From NCBI GenBank assembly GCA_037976565.1, contig CP137686.1:1022646-1086645 (forward strand): a stretch of DNA of 64,000 bases, in the 5' to 3' direction. Both the position numbers and the translations under genes were made by a program. The DNA is from Mesocentrotus franciscanus (taxonomy: Eukaryota > Echinodermata > Echinoidea > Camarodonta > Strongylocentrotidae). The notes beneath the pieces were generated by a model, which saw only the letters and a program-made list of their open reading frames with translations, was not told where the DNA came from and made no database searches. Below, piece by piece: positions 25,440 through 37,294 of this stretch (position 1 is its first letter; each line of letters starts with the position of its first letter).

Positions 25440-26299
25440 AGATGTTCATGCGTGGGTACATGTATATAGAGGGCAGCACGTGGACGTGTGATACCTATAC
25501 CATCTTGCAAACTTTTTACGCACGGGAGCGTAATACCCGTTGGCTCAGTGTTATGTAGTGATCGCCTACTTGCCTACTTCACGAACGACCGAGTCTAGTC
25601 GTGCCGCGCCCGATTTATCCCGAGTTTTGATTGACTGTGTGTAATTTGGTTATTAAATATCAAATTTATTGATAAAATATATGATTTAATTAGATACATT
25701 TAAAAATGCACATTATCATAGTTCTGTAAAATATATTTATTTCAATTTAATCTTGCAAGTTTTATTTGATATTTGATGGGAATTAAAAAAAGATTATAAA
25801 TATCGTGTATTATGGTCAATATCCGGAAGTTGTTAGATCACATTTAGCAAGCACACAACCTACGCGTACATGATATTTCACTTTGTATGCAAAAACGTAA
25901 ACAAAAAGCGAAATAAAATCACGAGCGAATTGTCAGAAAACTGAGACAAAACGGAGGAGGAGGATGAAGGAAACAAAAGATGTGAAAAGCAACATCGACA
26001 TAGACCACATCATCGGATCGACCTGTACGATGTACATGATGAATGGAGGAGGCAGATGGAGATTTTCAGCACCGGCAGCAGCAAGTGAAGTGACGCAGAA
26101 TTTGCAAGGCACCTGCTGGAAATGCACACTCTTCAGCGATGCTGCAGATCTACTGTACCTCTGGTTATATTATATACAATTATTATGGTATTACGCGCGG
26201 TACTCCGAAACCGCTCCGATGTACACACCGAGTTTCCGTCGGGAGGTTGTGATGGCGGTGTCCGTGTGCTTCCCTCTCTATACCCACGCATGAACATCT
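25440..26299. mobile_element. TTAA miniature element, family 7 (860 bp)
   Basis: Ends AGATGTTCATGCGTGGGTA and TACCCACGCATGAACATCT are perfect 19-bp inverted repeats, followed by a weaker inverted region (AGAGGGCAGCACGTGGACG against CCGTGTGCTTCCCTCT). Flanked by TTAA at 25436-25439 and 26300-26303. A 109-codon ORF (25964-26293) runs into the right terminal repeat and has no recognisable transposase motif, so the element is probably non-autonomous. Confidence 0.87.
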
Positions 26300-26303
26300 T
26301 TAA

Positions 26304-26372
26304 GAAGTCACCCTCCTTTGCTATGTAAACAGGGTCATTGTGTCTGATTGTTAGGGCCACCCAACCAATTAA
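26304..26372. repeat. 195-bp tandem repeat array, right remnant
   Basis: AGAAGTCACCCTCCTTTGCT and TGTGTCTGATTGTTAGGGCC continue the unit broken by the family-7 insertion. Confidence 0.75.
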
Positions 26373-27698
26373 CACAACTTGACACCTCTACAATGTCTAC
26401 TGAGAGGTTGCTTGCTGCATGCTAGCCTCAGCCAGCATGCTGGCTAAACAAGCGGGATGCTAATCTAAATTGCATTGGGAGGCTCTGTCAGATCATCTAG
26501 TATTTTCAGGGATACTATGTGTTTAGGTGCACAGGTTATCATCAATGCTGTAGTCTTATTAAAGTTCTTATTCCTGTCAGTTATGCCATGTGTACATGTA
26601 AGTATTTGAGAAGAAGAAATTGGGATTGATCTGCATCTTTTTTACTATGAGCAATATAAAGATAATCTCCAGAAAAAATGCCATAATGTTTACATTGTTT
26701 CTACTGAGCAACACTCTAGAATATGAACATTGTTACTCAGCTGGCTTTTGTTTCTTAGGGAGGGGGTGGCCTTCTTTTGAACCCAATGTGGCATTCTTTA
26801 AATGCACCCCCTCAACAACAAAAATTGCCTGTGAGAGATTTGTTTTGGTGGTATTGTGCCCCTCCCCCTCTTAAAGAATTGTGGATTTACCCCTATAATA
26901 CTGTAGTAACTACAGTAGAAATGGTGGTCTCCTGCATTCTAAATTACCTCTCTAATTTATTGAAAAATGTTTACTATGTATTTGTTATCTTTTGTGTATG
27001 CTTCATACATGTTTATTGTATGATATAATTGTACATGACCTTCTATTTAATTACTTTTGTAAACATGTTATTCATTGTATTTGTTATTGTTCGAATTTTT
27101 GTAATTTGAGTTTGAATTTGTATCTTTTTTAACGCAGAAATAAAACCAATCAAACAAACAAAAACAAGAAATAGAGTAAATTGAGAACAAAAAAGAAAGA
27201 AAAAGATTTAAGGTACTGGAAATGCCTACACAGTGGAACTTTAGTCTAAATTAATATGAAGCAAGATTACACAGATGGCAACAGTAGTAATGATTGAATA
27301 AACTCTAGTTCATTGTACATGTACTTTTGATAGAATCTAGATGATGTTAGAATTATTTATACTGCCCGGGTATTTTTATGAAAATAATTCATGTTATTCT
27401 TATTGAAACACCAACTGTAATTTTTTCCTTATAAAACTGATATTTTCCAATAAATTTCTGGTATATTTGTATATTTGTGTACACTAGCATATCATTTTAA
27501 AATACAGATTAGATGAATTCACATTCACATGTACATGTATATGACCTTGCTGAAATGTTAAAATTACCTTTAAAATAGCAAAAGTAAGTCTAATGGTGGG
27601 GCAGATGGCTTTGGTAACCTTTATGTAGTTTCTAATGTCACATGCAATCTCTATCTTGTCTTCACCCAACAAAATAGAAACCTAAACTAACAACCTGC

Positions 27699-28472
27699 GT
27701 TCAGACTCCCAGAATTGATTGTATCACTGAAGGAATCATGTACGTGTAGTTTTATTGATTGGTAATTCATTTTCTTCTAGTATGAACGTTGTATAAAGAA
27801 ACAATGTATAGCAAAATACATGTTTGAGCAACGTTTGAATTAAATATTGATTAAGAATCAGGCTCCTGCTTTAGACTGAACATCCTATTGTATGAAAATC
27901 GTATAACTGGGCGGGGCTTATCATGAGCACGCACTGATGATCGGCCCGCTGCCGTGTCAATTGACCTCTTCAAAACTAGTTTCTTTATATATAGTCAAAC
28001 TTGTTTTAGCGACCACCTGTATAGAAAGACCACCTGTCTACAGAGACCACATTTTTTGTTTCCCTCGAAAATGGTTTCTCATTGAAACATGACCTAATGG
28101 CCTGGTCACACATACATGTACATGTACATGTAGAAGACGCAAGGCCGGCGCGTTGAAATCGAATGATGATGCTCACCTACATGTAGTGAACGACAATGGA
28201 CTGGCCAAAATTGCTAATTTTTAATGCGTGGGCCGTGCGTGCCCTATGTGTGATCACCCATAAAGGAACCTGTATATAAAGACCACCTGCCTATAAAAAG
28301 ACCACTTTTCTTGTCTCCCTTGGGTGGTCTTTATATACAGGTTTCACTGTACAGGGTGTACATGTTTTTTTTATAAGGTGTTGTTATCTAGTCTTTACAC
28401 CCCTTTCGCTATACAATGATTCTTTATACGTTTCTTTATACAATTTTCTTATAAATTTCATTTAGTCTGAAC
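27699..28472. mobile_element. GTTCAGACT-ended element (copy 1, with nested insert)
   Basis: Ends GTTCAGACT and AGTCTGAAC are inverted. The core TATAACTGGGCGGGGCTTAT and the following TGAGCACGCA also occur at 31131 and, reversed, near 62705. A second repeat is nested at about 28006-28358. Target duplication not clear. Confidence 0.65.
28006..28358. mobile_element. GACCACCTGT repeat element nested in the above
   Basis: Repeated GACCACCTGTATAGAAAGAC / TATAAAGACCACCTGCC units at both ends, with GGTGGTCTTTATATACAGG inverted at the right. The middle (about 28100-28257) is itself bounded by GGTCACACATA and TATGTGTGATCA, suggesting a further insertion. Confidence 0.55.
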
Positions 28473-30058
28473 ATGCTATTACTGTCTCGTCTGCGAATGT
28501 ACTTCTACATGTAACTTATATCTCTCTGTAGTAAATATTATTATATCTTCAGTTTAGCCTTTCTCTCTAATTGAATTACGGAGCTAAAGTGTACTGTTTA
28601 CTTGCATTGATGACAAAAAGAAGAGTAGTTTTCGTCAGTCCTTCCTGGAAAAGTGGAAATGTTTTCATGAACAGAGTCTTCTCAATACTGGGTATTTTTT
28701 GCAGGTGAAGAATGGACTGAAATTGGACGATGTTTGCTGCTGATTCTGAAGTCTTATAAGGGACTGGTTAGACTTGGGGAATTGTAAAATGTACTCTCAT
28801 TGATTAAAAGCAAGATATTAGGATAAGGAATGAACTGGAATATTCATGCAGAATGGCAAAATAATCCACTAATTTCATGCCATGCTTGTCTGAAATATAC
28901 AAGGAGATGGGGATGGGGATAGAAAAACTGTGTTCACAATGAAGAATGTGGGCGTGTGTAGTGACTGCATGTACATGGAGGTAAATGTTTTCATGGAGAG
29001 CTTCATTTTAATCCTATGATTAAGCTACTTGTAACACAAACTTTAGACAAATCAAAAAAGCAATTTCAATTCCTTATTGTATACCCCACAGAACCCGTGT
29101 TTGAATGAAGTCATACAACAGTGTAATGTGTGCACGTTTCAAAATTTCCAATAGGTGATTGCCAAGGCTATTGAACTTGCCTCAGGTAGATTTTTCAAAT
29201 GTCTCTGGAATCACTCTCTATCTATGTGTACAGTAAGACCCTTGCAACAATAGGAATACACTACCCATGGAAAGATTTCAGAAGCAAAAATTACTCAATT
29301 TCTAAATGTATTATTTTCTTCTATTGTATTCTCTGTTTGGAGACAGTATACCTGAATTGGATGTTCTCTCACTATTCATTTCTACTGGTGGTAGATATGA
29401 ATTATTGTATTTGCATCTTTATGAGGGTGTATCCTTCTGTCAACCGCAAATCACTTTCACCCTCCACGGCTCCTGTTTGCCACTAGATTGACTAATTAAT
29501 TGCTTTGTGTGCGCCATGCATACATCAATAGAAACAAATCAATTTCATTATTCCAGTGCCATTTATATTACTATGAATTAAATGTCAAGCTTCAGATTAG
29601 TCTGTAACTTCAGACTTTTTGTTTATGATGGTGTAGCAGTAGTGTAGTCTGTAGATGGTAATATAAGATTAATGTTCATCAAAGATTTAAGGGTGCTATT
29701 AACTGTGTCTGTATTTAAATGATGTATTGTATGTATCTTTCTAACTGCTATAATGTCTATGTTATCAATTGACAAATGAAAAAAGTTAAGAGTGTATTGT
29801 TCACACTGATCTCCCAAATTGGAAGTAAATAGTAAGTTTCCCCTTTTCAATCTCTTAGGCCTACATGTACATGTAGGTGTGACCCAACCCAAAATAGTAC
29901 ACCTTATCACCACAAATGCACATACTGTAATGTAGGTGTACCCTCTTCAGATGGCATACATTTAGATACAGAGTTGTATACCTGGGCTCTCTACTAATAT
30001 CTGAAAGTCCCTGTTCCGCTACCATTACCACTCCAAATCCAATCTCTGAGGTTCTTAA

Positions 30059-30435
30059 AGGTATAGACCAGTTCTGGTCATACGATTGCATTGTGAAAGA
30101 AACGTTGTGGAATCGATCAGAAAAGGTTGATCATCTAGCATATAAGTATTGGTGTGCACTGCAAGGTTCTGGAATCATCAAAATGATAAGAAATTTGGCC
30201 CAGTCTTGGTAAAGTTACAAGCACTGTACACAGAAAGATGTATATGGGACTACCCTATATCTATCCAGTCCGTATAGATATAATAATTTACCAAATATAT
30301 CAATTAATAGGCATTTCTCCGGCAAAATTTGTATCATTACGTTTTAGTAAAAACATATTCTTTCACATGATTGGTAATAAAGAGCTTCCATTTCATTTTT
30401 TGAGAGGGGGGCGTTTCCAAAACTGGTCTATACCT
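30059..30435. mobile_element. TTAA miniature element, family 2 (copy 2)
   Basis: Same orientation as the copy at 14940. Ends AGGTATAGACCAGTTCTGG and CCAAAACTGGTCTATACCT, flanked by TTAA at 30055-30058 and 30436-30439. Non-coding. Confidence 0.86.
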
Positions 30436-30938
30436 TTAAGGAAGAAGTATGTTCTGACCCCACACTACATGTACTCCATTCCAGTGAATCCAGTCTCTTA
30501 TACAGGGATTGACTCTAAAAACAAGCATAGATCCCATCCCCCCTGCACCCATTTCAAAAACGTAACCAGGGACTTGGACTGCACATGCACACTGTACTTT
30601 ACCCCATGTTTTGGTATGGATCCCCAGGAAGTGTTTGTAGAGCCCTGCAGTAGAATCCAATAGCAACGTATGGAGGGGTGCCCCATCATCCAACACTGTG
30701 CTGTAAGCATCACAGTAACCCTTCCATCTCCAACTAGAAGAAGCTGCCCCCTTATTGCATTATTACACGTTCAGTCTCAACCTACGCACTTTGGTAGCTC
30801 TGCCTGACTGTGCAACACACATTAGTACCTTCTAATGCTATTAGCCGCGTCTGCCGCGTCTACCAGCAACTGTTTTGGGCAAGACATTAGTTAGTATTCT
30901 TCACTGGATTACAAGCATATGGGAAGCTTTAACCCTGC

Positions 30939-31349
30939 TTTCAGACTTCTAGCATTCATCGTATAGCTATAAGAGTCTTGTATAGCCATACGATAAGTAA
31001 TTAAATATTTCCCTGTCTGAATATCGCTTTATAAAGAAACGTAATATGAAACATCGTATAGCATCGTTCCAAACAAAAACTTGATAAAGAATCAGGGCCC
31101 CGCTCTGTGTGTGTGAACGTTGTATCGTACAAAATTTGGTATAACTTGGCGAGGCTTATCTGGAGCACACACCTACGATTAGTAAGCTGTCATGTCAACT
31201 GACCTCGTCAAATTAGTTACAAAAAACTTACGTTTCTTTAAATGATGCTGTTTTCTAATCTCTATGCTCCTTTCTTGATACATATACGATGATTCTTTAT
31301 ACGTTTCTTTGAAGATACAAGTTTCGTATAAGTCTCCTGTAGTCTAAAT
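30939..31349. mobile_element. GTTCAGACT-ended element (copy 2)
   Basis: Begins TTTCAGACTTCTAG, ends TGTAGTCTAAAT, and contains ATAACTTGGCGAGGCTTATC as the core match to 27906. No coding capacity. Confidence 0.65.
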
Positions 31350-31540
31350 AGGCTCTTATTACGCCTGGTTATTGGAGCCAGCACAGACGTTGGAGGGTGT
31401 TAATTGATCATGGAGGTTGCGCCATACCGAACTATGCTTGGGGGGTGAAGCAGAACCTTCTCTAGCTCATACTGCAGATGCCCTGGCTCCCAGTCATGCG
31501 TGTTACGCAGTCAATATAGCTTGGTTGTTGTGATATGTTA

Positions 31541-31663
31541 GGGAGAGAGAGGGAGGGAGGGAGGGATGGAGGGAGAAGGGGAGGGAGGGAGGGAGGGAGG
31601 GAGGGGGCAGGGAGTGTCAGATAGTGAGTGAGCGAGAGAGGGAGAGAGAGAGAGAGAGAGAGA
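31541..31663. repeat. Purine-rich (GGGA/GA)n tract
   Basis: GGGAGGGAGGG passing into pure GAGAGA; low-complexity sequence. Confidence 0.9.
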
Positions 31664-32263
31664 TGCAGACATTATAAATTAAGGGACACAGACCGTGAAA
31701 TAGAGAACACAAGAGAAAAGGAGAGATGTGCATGTTATGACCTTTCCTACAACTTGTGAATTATAGTCTGAGCACGTTATGAAGGCTAGGGTGAATGAGT
31801 TTTGTTCAGTTGTACATTTAGGAATTTTCACATCTGAGTGCACAAAGCATTACAAATGTACTATCTAAATTACTGTCAATAAAGCTATGTTTATGTTTTC
31901 TTCTATTCAGATAATATGTGTAGGTGCACATACATTTACATTTTCTTATGAAGACAATGCAGGTTCATGTATTTATGTCATGAATTCAAGCTTCCAGACA
32001 GTCCTGACATAAGTCTGGATTGTTTTCCAAAGTGCAAAAAACACACCTCACCTCTTCTTCAGATTAAGGCATATGATTTTTTTTTAAACTCTGACTCTGC
32101 ACAGAAGTACTTTATGTCTATATTAGTTTAAAAAATTGCATTTTATGATTAAATTTGATCTTTCACTTAGTATACATTAATTTTGTGTTTATAGTACAGG
32201 TTTGGGTTTGGGCTTCTCTTATTTTGTAGTTTGTCATATACATGTAGGCATACATGAATGTAT

Positions 32264-32331
32264 TGTGTGGAGCCATAAGGGCATTAACCCATATACTTAA
32301 ACACACAGTTAACACCCCTGTGGCTCTGAAA
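32264..32331. mobile_element. Compact hairpin element H5
   Basis: GTGTGGAGCCATAAGGGC and CCCCTGTGGCTCTG arms. The loop is the reverse complement of the loop in H3 and H8, so this copy is inserted in the opposite orientation. Confidence 0.68.
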
Positions 32332-33348
32332 GGATGATATTTTGACTGGGACATGTACATGTAGCCTACAACCCTCCCCCTACTATGTGTATACACTGCA
32401 TGAGAATGTCACAGATGTTCATTGACACTAGATTTGTGTGTTGGTACAGTGTATACATGTATGTTTACATTCCAAGCTAGCAAAGGCAGAAAAAAGATTA
32501 AATAATTACAATTTAAAGATGATACTTTGTCCTTTGTCTCCTTTTTTTGTTTACAAGCCTGTTAGTCTATTGTGAATGAACTGGATGAAGCAGTTTCCTT
32601 TTCTTGCTCACAGAGTCAACATTAATATTGTTTTCCAATTTGCTGCATTAAAGTAATATTTTCTTACTTTTTTATTTTTTATTTTGTAATCATTTTTGGG
32701 GTGCCGGGCTCTGTTTGTGACTGGAACAAAATAAGTGACATTTTTTGCAGCTAGCCTGAAGAGTCATCTGAAATAAATGTTTAAATAACTGTCCTTTAGC
32801 TGGGGAAAACTTAAGCTCTTCATAAAAAGTGCAGAATTAGGAGAGTACATTTTATTGGCCACTGGCGCAAAGTCCAGACATTTGGAGTCGTAACTAATCC
32901 AATGCTTGGAATCAAAATTGCCAATTTCATCCCAATCAGAGTAGGAGTGACCGAGTGAGACAATGAAGGTCAACGAACTGTTGTAAAAAGGTTCATTTAT
33001 GTGTACTTGTCCCATCTCTTAGATTTTTAATACTCAAGTTTTACTTCACTTCCAAACTACAGGTTAACCTACAGTGCACATACATAGGAAAAGGAATGCC
33101 AATACAGATTGTGTATACTATAGGGAAATTATCATATTTGATATTTGATATTTGATGTGGATGTATAATGCAATTAGTTTCAATGCAATCACAATTGAAA
33201 TTGAAACTTTGTTGCGAAATGATACATTTATGATTTTTGGTTTGTTGAGTGATTGAATAAATAAACATCGAATTTTGCCGAGTTCCATTATCAATACTTG
33301 TTATCAATAATGAATACTTGTAGGCCTCCAATATGTGAAGCATATTGT

Positions 33349-33431
33349 CTGTTGGGGGCAAGAACGGTGTTACATGTATCTCATTTACGTTTACTTTAAC
33401 ACAGAGTTAACACCCTTCTGGCTCTCAACAG
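33349..33431. mobile_element. Compact hairpin element H6
   Basis: Left arm CTGTTGGGGGCAAGAACGG is partly decayed; right arm CACCCTTCTGGCTCTCAACA is intact. The loop is in the reversed orientation. Confidence 0.65.
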
Positions 33432-33623
33432 ACAACAATATTATAATATTATAGTTAGCCCAGGCAGGTGGGCATGTACAGATAACAGCTAGATTATTGA
33501 TACCCTTTTAAATTTGACGTTTCCTCTGGTTTTCGTATCTCAAGAATGAAAGGTAAACTGTTGGAATTAGGGCCTTTGTTGAATACTTATACATGTACAT
33601 GTAGATGTAGATGTAACCTTTAA

Positions 33624-34406
33624 AGATACTATGTCCCTTTTGCAGCCAACATCAAATTCTGTAGAACTTTGCAGGAATTATGAATATGTCATGTATGTCC
33701 TATCTGTGAAATTTAAACTTTAGCAGTGTCCTAATATTCAAATTATGCAAGGAAACCCGTTTACTTGCTAGACTTCACTGTCAGACACTATTGAGTGACT
33801 GACTGGCTTTTTTCATCTTTGGTAATAACATACATAAAATGAGCCGTAAAGGGTACATGAGCATTTGTCTACGTCAATAACCAACTTCTTGTAATGGCCA
33901 AAACCGGGCATGGTGGCTCAATGGTTAGAGCGCCCGCCTCATGAACGGGAGGTCGTGGGTTCGATCCCCGGCCGAGTCATACCAAAGACTTATAACAATG
34001 GGACCTTCTGCCTTCTAGCTAGGCGCTCAGCATATTAGATTGGAGAAGGGTAATAGTAACATATTATGTTATGCAGGGCCCGCTGGAAGAGCAGTTTCAT
34101 AACTGAAGTGGCTACCCTGGGTAAATAAAACGTTATTATTATTATTATTATTAAAATTAAACTGATTGAATTTTTACGCAGCATAAAACGTACGACCATT
34201 CGGATCAATGGTCTGAAAAATCAGACTATTACTTACTGGCTCTATAGCTCCTAAGTCGATTCGACAACTAATAGTCGTTATTTTCCCACTTAAAGACATT
34301 TTCAAGCCCCCTTTTTTTAGGGAAGTTCTAAATTAGTATTGTATTTCAAATGCCGTTGGAATTTTACCTTTTCATTTTTTGGGCCTGCAAATGGGACATA
34401 GTACCT
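33624..34406. mobile_element. TTAA miniature element, family 1 (copy 2, inverted) carrying a SINE
   Basis: Reverse complement of 21577-22109 with intact ends AGATACTATGTCCC and GGGACATAGTACCT and TTAA at 33620-33623 and 34407-34410. A tRNA-type SINE of about 250 bp is inserted at about 33904. The host repeat has an uninterrupted copy at 23955-24115, which shows the empty TTAA. Confidence 0.88.
33904..34152 (+). mobile_element. tRNA-derived SINE nested in TTAA family 1
   Basis: The tRNA-like head carries a polymerase III A box (TGGCTCAATGG, 33914-33924) and B box (GGTTCGATCCC, 33958-33968), and an anticodon-like loop with CAT. It is followed by an unrelated body and an ATT-repeat tail (about 34133-34152). 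The acceptor ends do not pair, so it is not a tRNA gene. The second copy of the host element (21577-22109) lacks it, which proves insertion. Confidence 0.86.
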
Positions 34407-34711
34407 TTAATATGTCACATTCTTAAAAAACATAAATTGGGAAAATCAATTTTTCACATACTTTAAGAATAACAAAACTTGGTAAGGGTATGAATAATTT
34501 AGTTGATAACTGTACAGTACATAAATAAATGTATGAACAGTTATGTAAGCCATGCCTTGCAGCCATGCCTTGCAGCCATAGTGAAGTATTCTGTATTCTA
34601 CAAGATTGAAAGGAGCTAGAGATTCTAAATCCTCCCAATTCAAACCACATTAACGTTAATGAAGCAAAGCCTGGCTCCTAAACCATGGAAAGGTCTGCAT
34701 CAATCGAATAG

Positions 34712-35133
34712 GGGTGCGTTCAAGCGACACTTTTTCACCCTAGAAACACGTTTTTCAAAGACGTTTAGTTTAAAACACGCTTGCGTTCAAGCGATTTCAA
34801 GCGATTTTTTGTTGGTCGTAAAATAAACGTGTTTCAAAACAAAAACATGAAACGCTGAAAAAGATGCGTTTGTAACGTGATTCTGCAAAATCACAGGTGC
34901 TAAAAATCGCTAGCACGCAACAGAGATCTCAATCATGATTCTATGACGTTCTTATCTATTATTTATATTATCGCTATCTATCTATTCTTCCTGGGTGGGC
35001 TTGAAATGAGCGAGAATCAGCGTTGATGGAAATCGCTTGAACGACCTCCCGCAGTAACTGTGTCTTGCAACGGCGTTTTGAGTTGTGATTCATGTTTGTG
35101 ATTCTAGCTTCAAAAAATCGCTTGAACACACCC
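34712..35133. mobile_element. Miniature element, family G (copy 1)
   Basis: Terminal inverted repeat GGGTGCGTTCAAGCGA / CGCTTGAACACACCC with an exact 3-bp duplication TAG (34709-34711 and 35134-35136). The interior carries many internal AAGCGATTT / AAATCGCTT repeats. Same orientation as 61906-62297. Confidence 0.82.
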
Positions 35134-35375
35134 TAGGATAGGATGCTTACTGAAAGTGGATGCCTTAGAAAAGTCAATTATTGTTGGGCATATACATGTA
35201 AGTAAGAATGCAATTCGTATCCTTTCATTGTGCATTTAGAATGAATGTGAGCTAGAGAGACTTGACATGATCGTGACCTTACATGATCGTGACCTTGTGA
35301 TATTTGAACTTTCACCTTATATACATGTACTGTAAAAGAAGAAACTGTAATAAAGTGAAATTTTCATGAATTGTA

Positions 35376-35942
35376 TTAAAGCCCCACCAACCAAAAAATT
35401 ACTTTTTTTTTTACGGGGGCTCTTTTCAGATTTTCCCTTAGAAAAATAGCCCCCCTTAATAATTTTGCGGTGGCTATTTTGGAGCTAAGGGGGGCATTTT
35501 TTTTTAAGGTATTTTTTTTTTAAAACATGAAATTACCCTATTATAAATTCCAAGCAGAGGCAAACATACAAATGTAACGTACATAGATTAGTCTATGTCA
35601 TGTAGAGTATTGCAGACATTCAGATACCCATACCCACGATTTATTCACTTTGTGTTAAACACGTGGTTTACTGTATGATTTACATATACATGTAAATAAA
35701 ACTTGTTAAAAGGAGCGTTTTGTTCAACTGTTCGGTTTTCATATCATAACAAAATATTATCACTGACATGCTGGCTAGGAATTAATTTTTTTTATTAGGG
35801 GCTACTTTTCCCATTGTCTCAAAAAGTGAGGGGCTGCTTTAAGAATAAAAAAGTGGGGGCTACTCTTGAAAAAAGGGGGCTACTTTCATACAGCCATATT
35901 GTAAACTGTAACAATCTGTTGTGTTTTTCTTTAGCCATCATA
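35376..35942. repeat. Low-complexity G-run / T-run sequence
   Basis: Alternating GGGGGCTA/GGGGGCTC and poly-T/poly-A pieces. TTAAAGCCCC at 35376 looks like the left end of a TTAA element, but I could not find a convincing right end. Some phrases (GGGGGCTCTTTT) resemble the interior of the hAT-like element at 53566. Confidence 0.5.
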
Positions 35943-36629
35943 CTGCTAGCGACTAAATTGGTACGTAATATGTTATTTAGTCTTTATTTTCTGTCCAAAA
36001 TTTTTATCATGATTCATGGACAATGCAATCCCATTAAAAAAGAAATGTAATTTCGTTTAAAATTGTGTTATTTATAACTTAAACCATTAAATGTCAGTGA
36101 ATATTTTTACTGTTGTCCCACATACCGATGTATTTGTTATAACGAAACATGCAAAATCATTGCCGGATTTTTTTTCTTCCCGTATAGGGTCTAGATTTTA
36201 ATTCTAAAGCCAAGGCAAAGGCCAAAGCTAGATCAAGTTTCATTTCGTAGACAGAAATTGATGGCATCGTATATAAATAATATAATTTAATTAAACAGTT
36301 GTAAGAAAAATCTGAGGTATATGACCATCATTTATATATTTATTTACGGGTTTTTATAACAAAATTCAATTTGTGTCTACGAAACTAGCTTTATACCGAT
36401 TAATACGGGAAGAAATCTGGCATTGATTTTACATGTTTCGTTATAACAAATATATCGGTATGTGGGACAACAGTAAAAATATTCACTAACATTTAATGGT
36501 TTTAAGTTAAGAATAACACAATTTTAAACGGAATCACATTTTTAAAATGGGATTGCATTGTCCATGATAAAATTCAGGTCAGAAAACAGACTAAATAAAC
36601 ATATTACGTACCAATTTGGTCGCTAGCAG
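35943..36629. mobile_element. Long foldback element, arms of about 285 bp
   Basis: CTGCTAGCGACTAAATTGG at the left pairs with CCAATTTGGTCGCTAGCAG at the right. Pairing continues with small interruptions through GGACAATGCAATCCCA / TGGGATTGCATTGTCC and GTTATAACGAAACATG / CATGTTTCGTTATAAC to about 36262 and 36345, leaving a loop of about 85 bp. No transposase and no clear target duplication. Confidence 0.82.
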
Positions 36630-36639
36630 TTCAGCACTG

Positions 36640-36870
36640 ACGGACGGTAAATACTTATTTGCTTCATACTACTACTAGCAGCACGTGCGCTGGAGCTGCG
36701 CGCGCCTTCTATTTCTGTGTATTGTGGATACAGTAGTGTACTATCGTATGCATAATGTACAGGAAACTACTATGTACTCCGTATTTCCATCGGAGGCTAG
36801 GCCGGGCCGGGAGCTTAGGCGGATACCGCGGTGTATAGATCTACCTACAGTAGGCACGACCACCGATTCG
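36640..36870. other. GC-richer patch right of the foldback
   Basis: Noticeably richer in G+C than its surroundings (GCACGTGCGC, TGCGCGCGCC, GGCCGGGCCGGGAG). It holds an 84-codon ORF (36685-36939) without a recognisable domain. It could be part of a larger element containing the foldback, or a regulatory segment. Function unknown. Confidence 0.35.
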
Positions 36871-37106
36871 CTGCAATCACAAAACTTGATGGAAGTTTCT
36901 AGTTTTAGAGTTTGTAGTTTGAACGGACATTTCACTTAGACACATCAATAAATTAATTTATTAATTCCTAGGGAATATCATTTTCTGGCGGGGGCGATTT
37001 TTCAACATATATGGATTTTTTTTCGCCCTCGTCTTGATGTTTACCGTGGCGGTTTTAGAGGTTTAGAGGGCGAATCGCCCGTCGCCACCGTGTATTTTTT
37101 TCGTTG

Positions 37107-37294
37107 AGCCCCACTGCACTACTTGTAGCTACTTGCTCCCTCTATATAGAAAACAATTCCTAAGCGGTGCCCGTTGGTCTCTCATGATCCTCTTTTTCTT
37201 ATGTTAATTGAGAGCTGAGTTGATGAGATAACCACCTATCAGTGACCACGCTGGGAGGTCTAATCCCTCCTTGCCAAACTAGTGCAGACAGGAT
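37107..37294. mobile_element. TTAA miniature element, family 4 (copy 1, inverted)
   Basis: AGCCCCACTGCACTACTTGT at the left, ACTAGTGCAGACAGGAT at the right; the right flank is TTAA and the left flank a decayed GTTG. Reverse complement of 52080-52266. Confidence 0.75.

Noticed and set aside
25964..26293. 109-codon ORF inside the family-7 element as a transposase
   Set aside because: No catalytic motif seen, far too short for a piggyBac-type transposase, and it runs into the terminal repeat.
33904..33980. tRNA-Met-like gene with CAT anticodon loop
   Set aside because: Acceptor ends do not pair and the sequence continues into a SINE body with an ATT tail; it is an inserted retroposon.
36685..36939. 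84-codon ORF in the GC-richer patch as a gene
   Set aside because: No domain, no supporting splice signals, and a similar-length ORF lies on the opposite strand; composition alone explains it.
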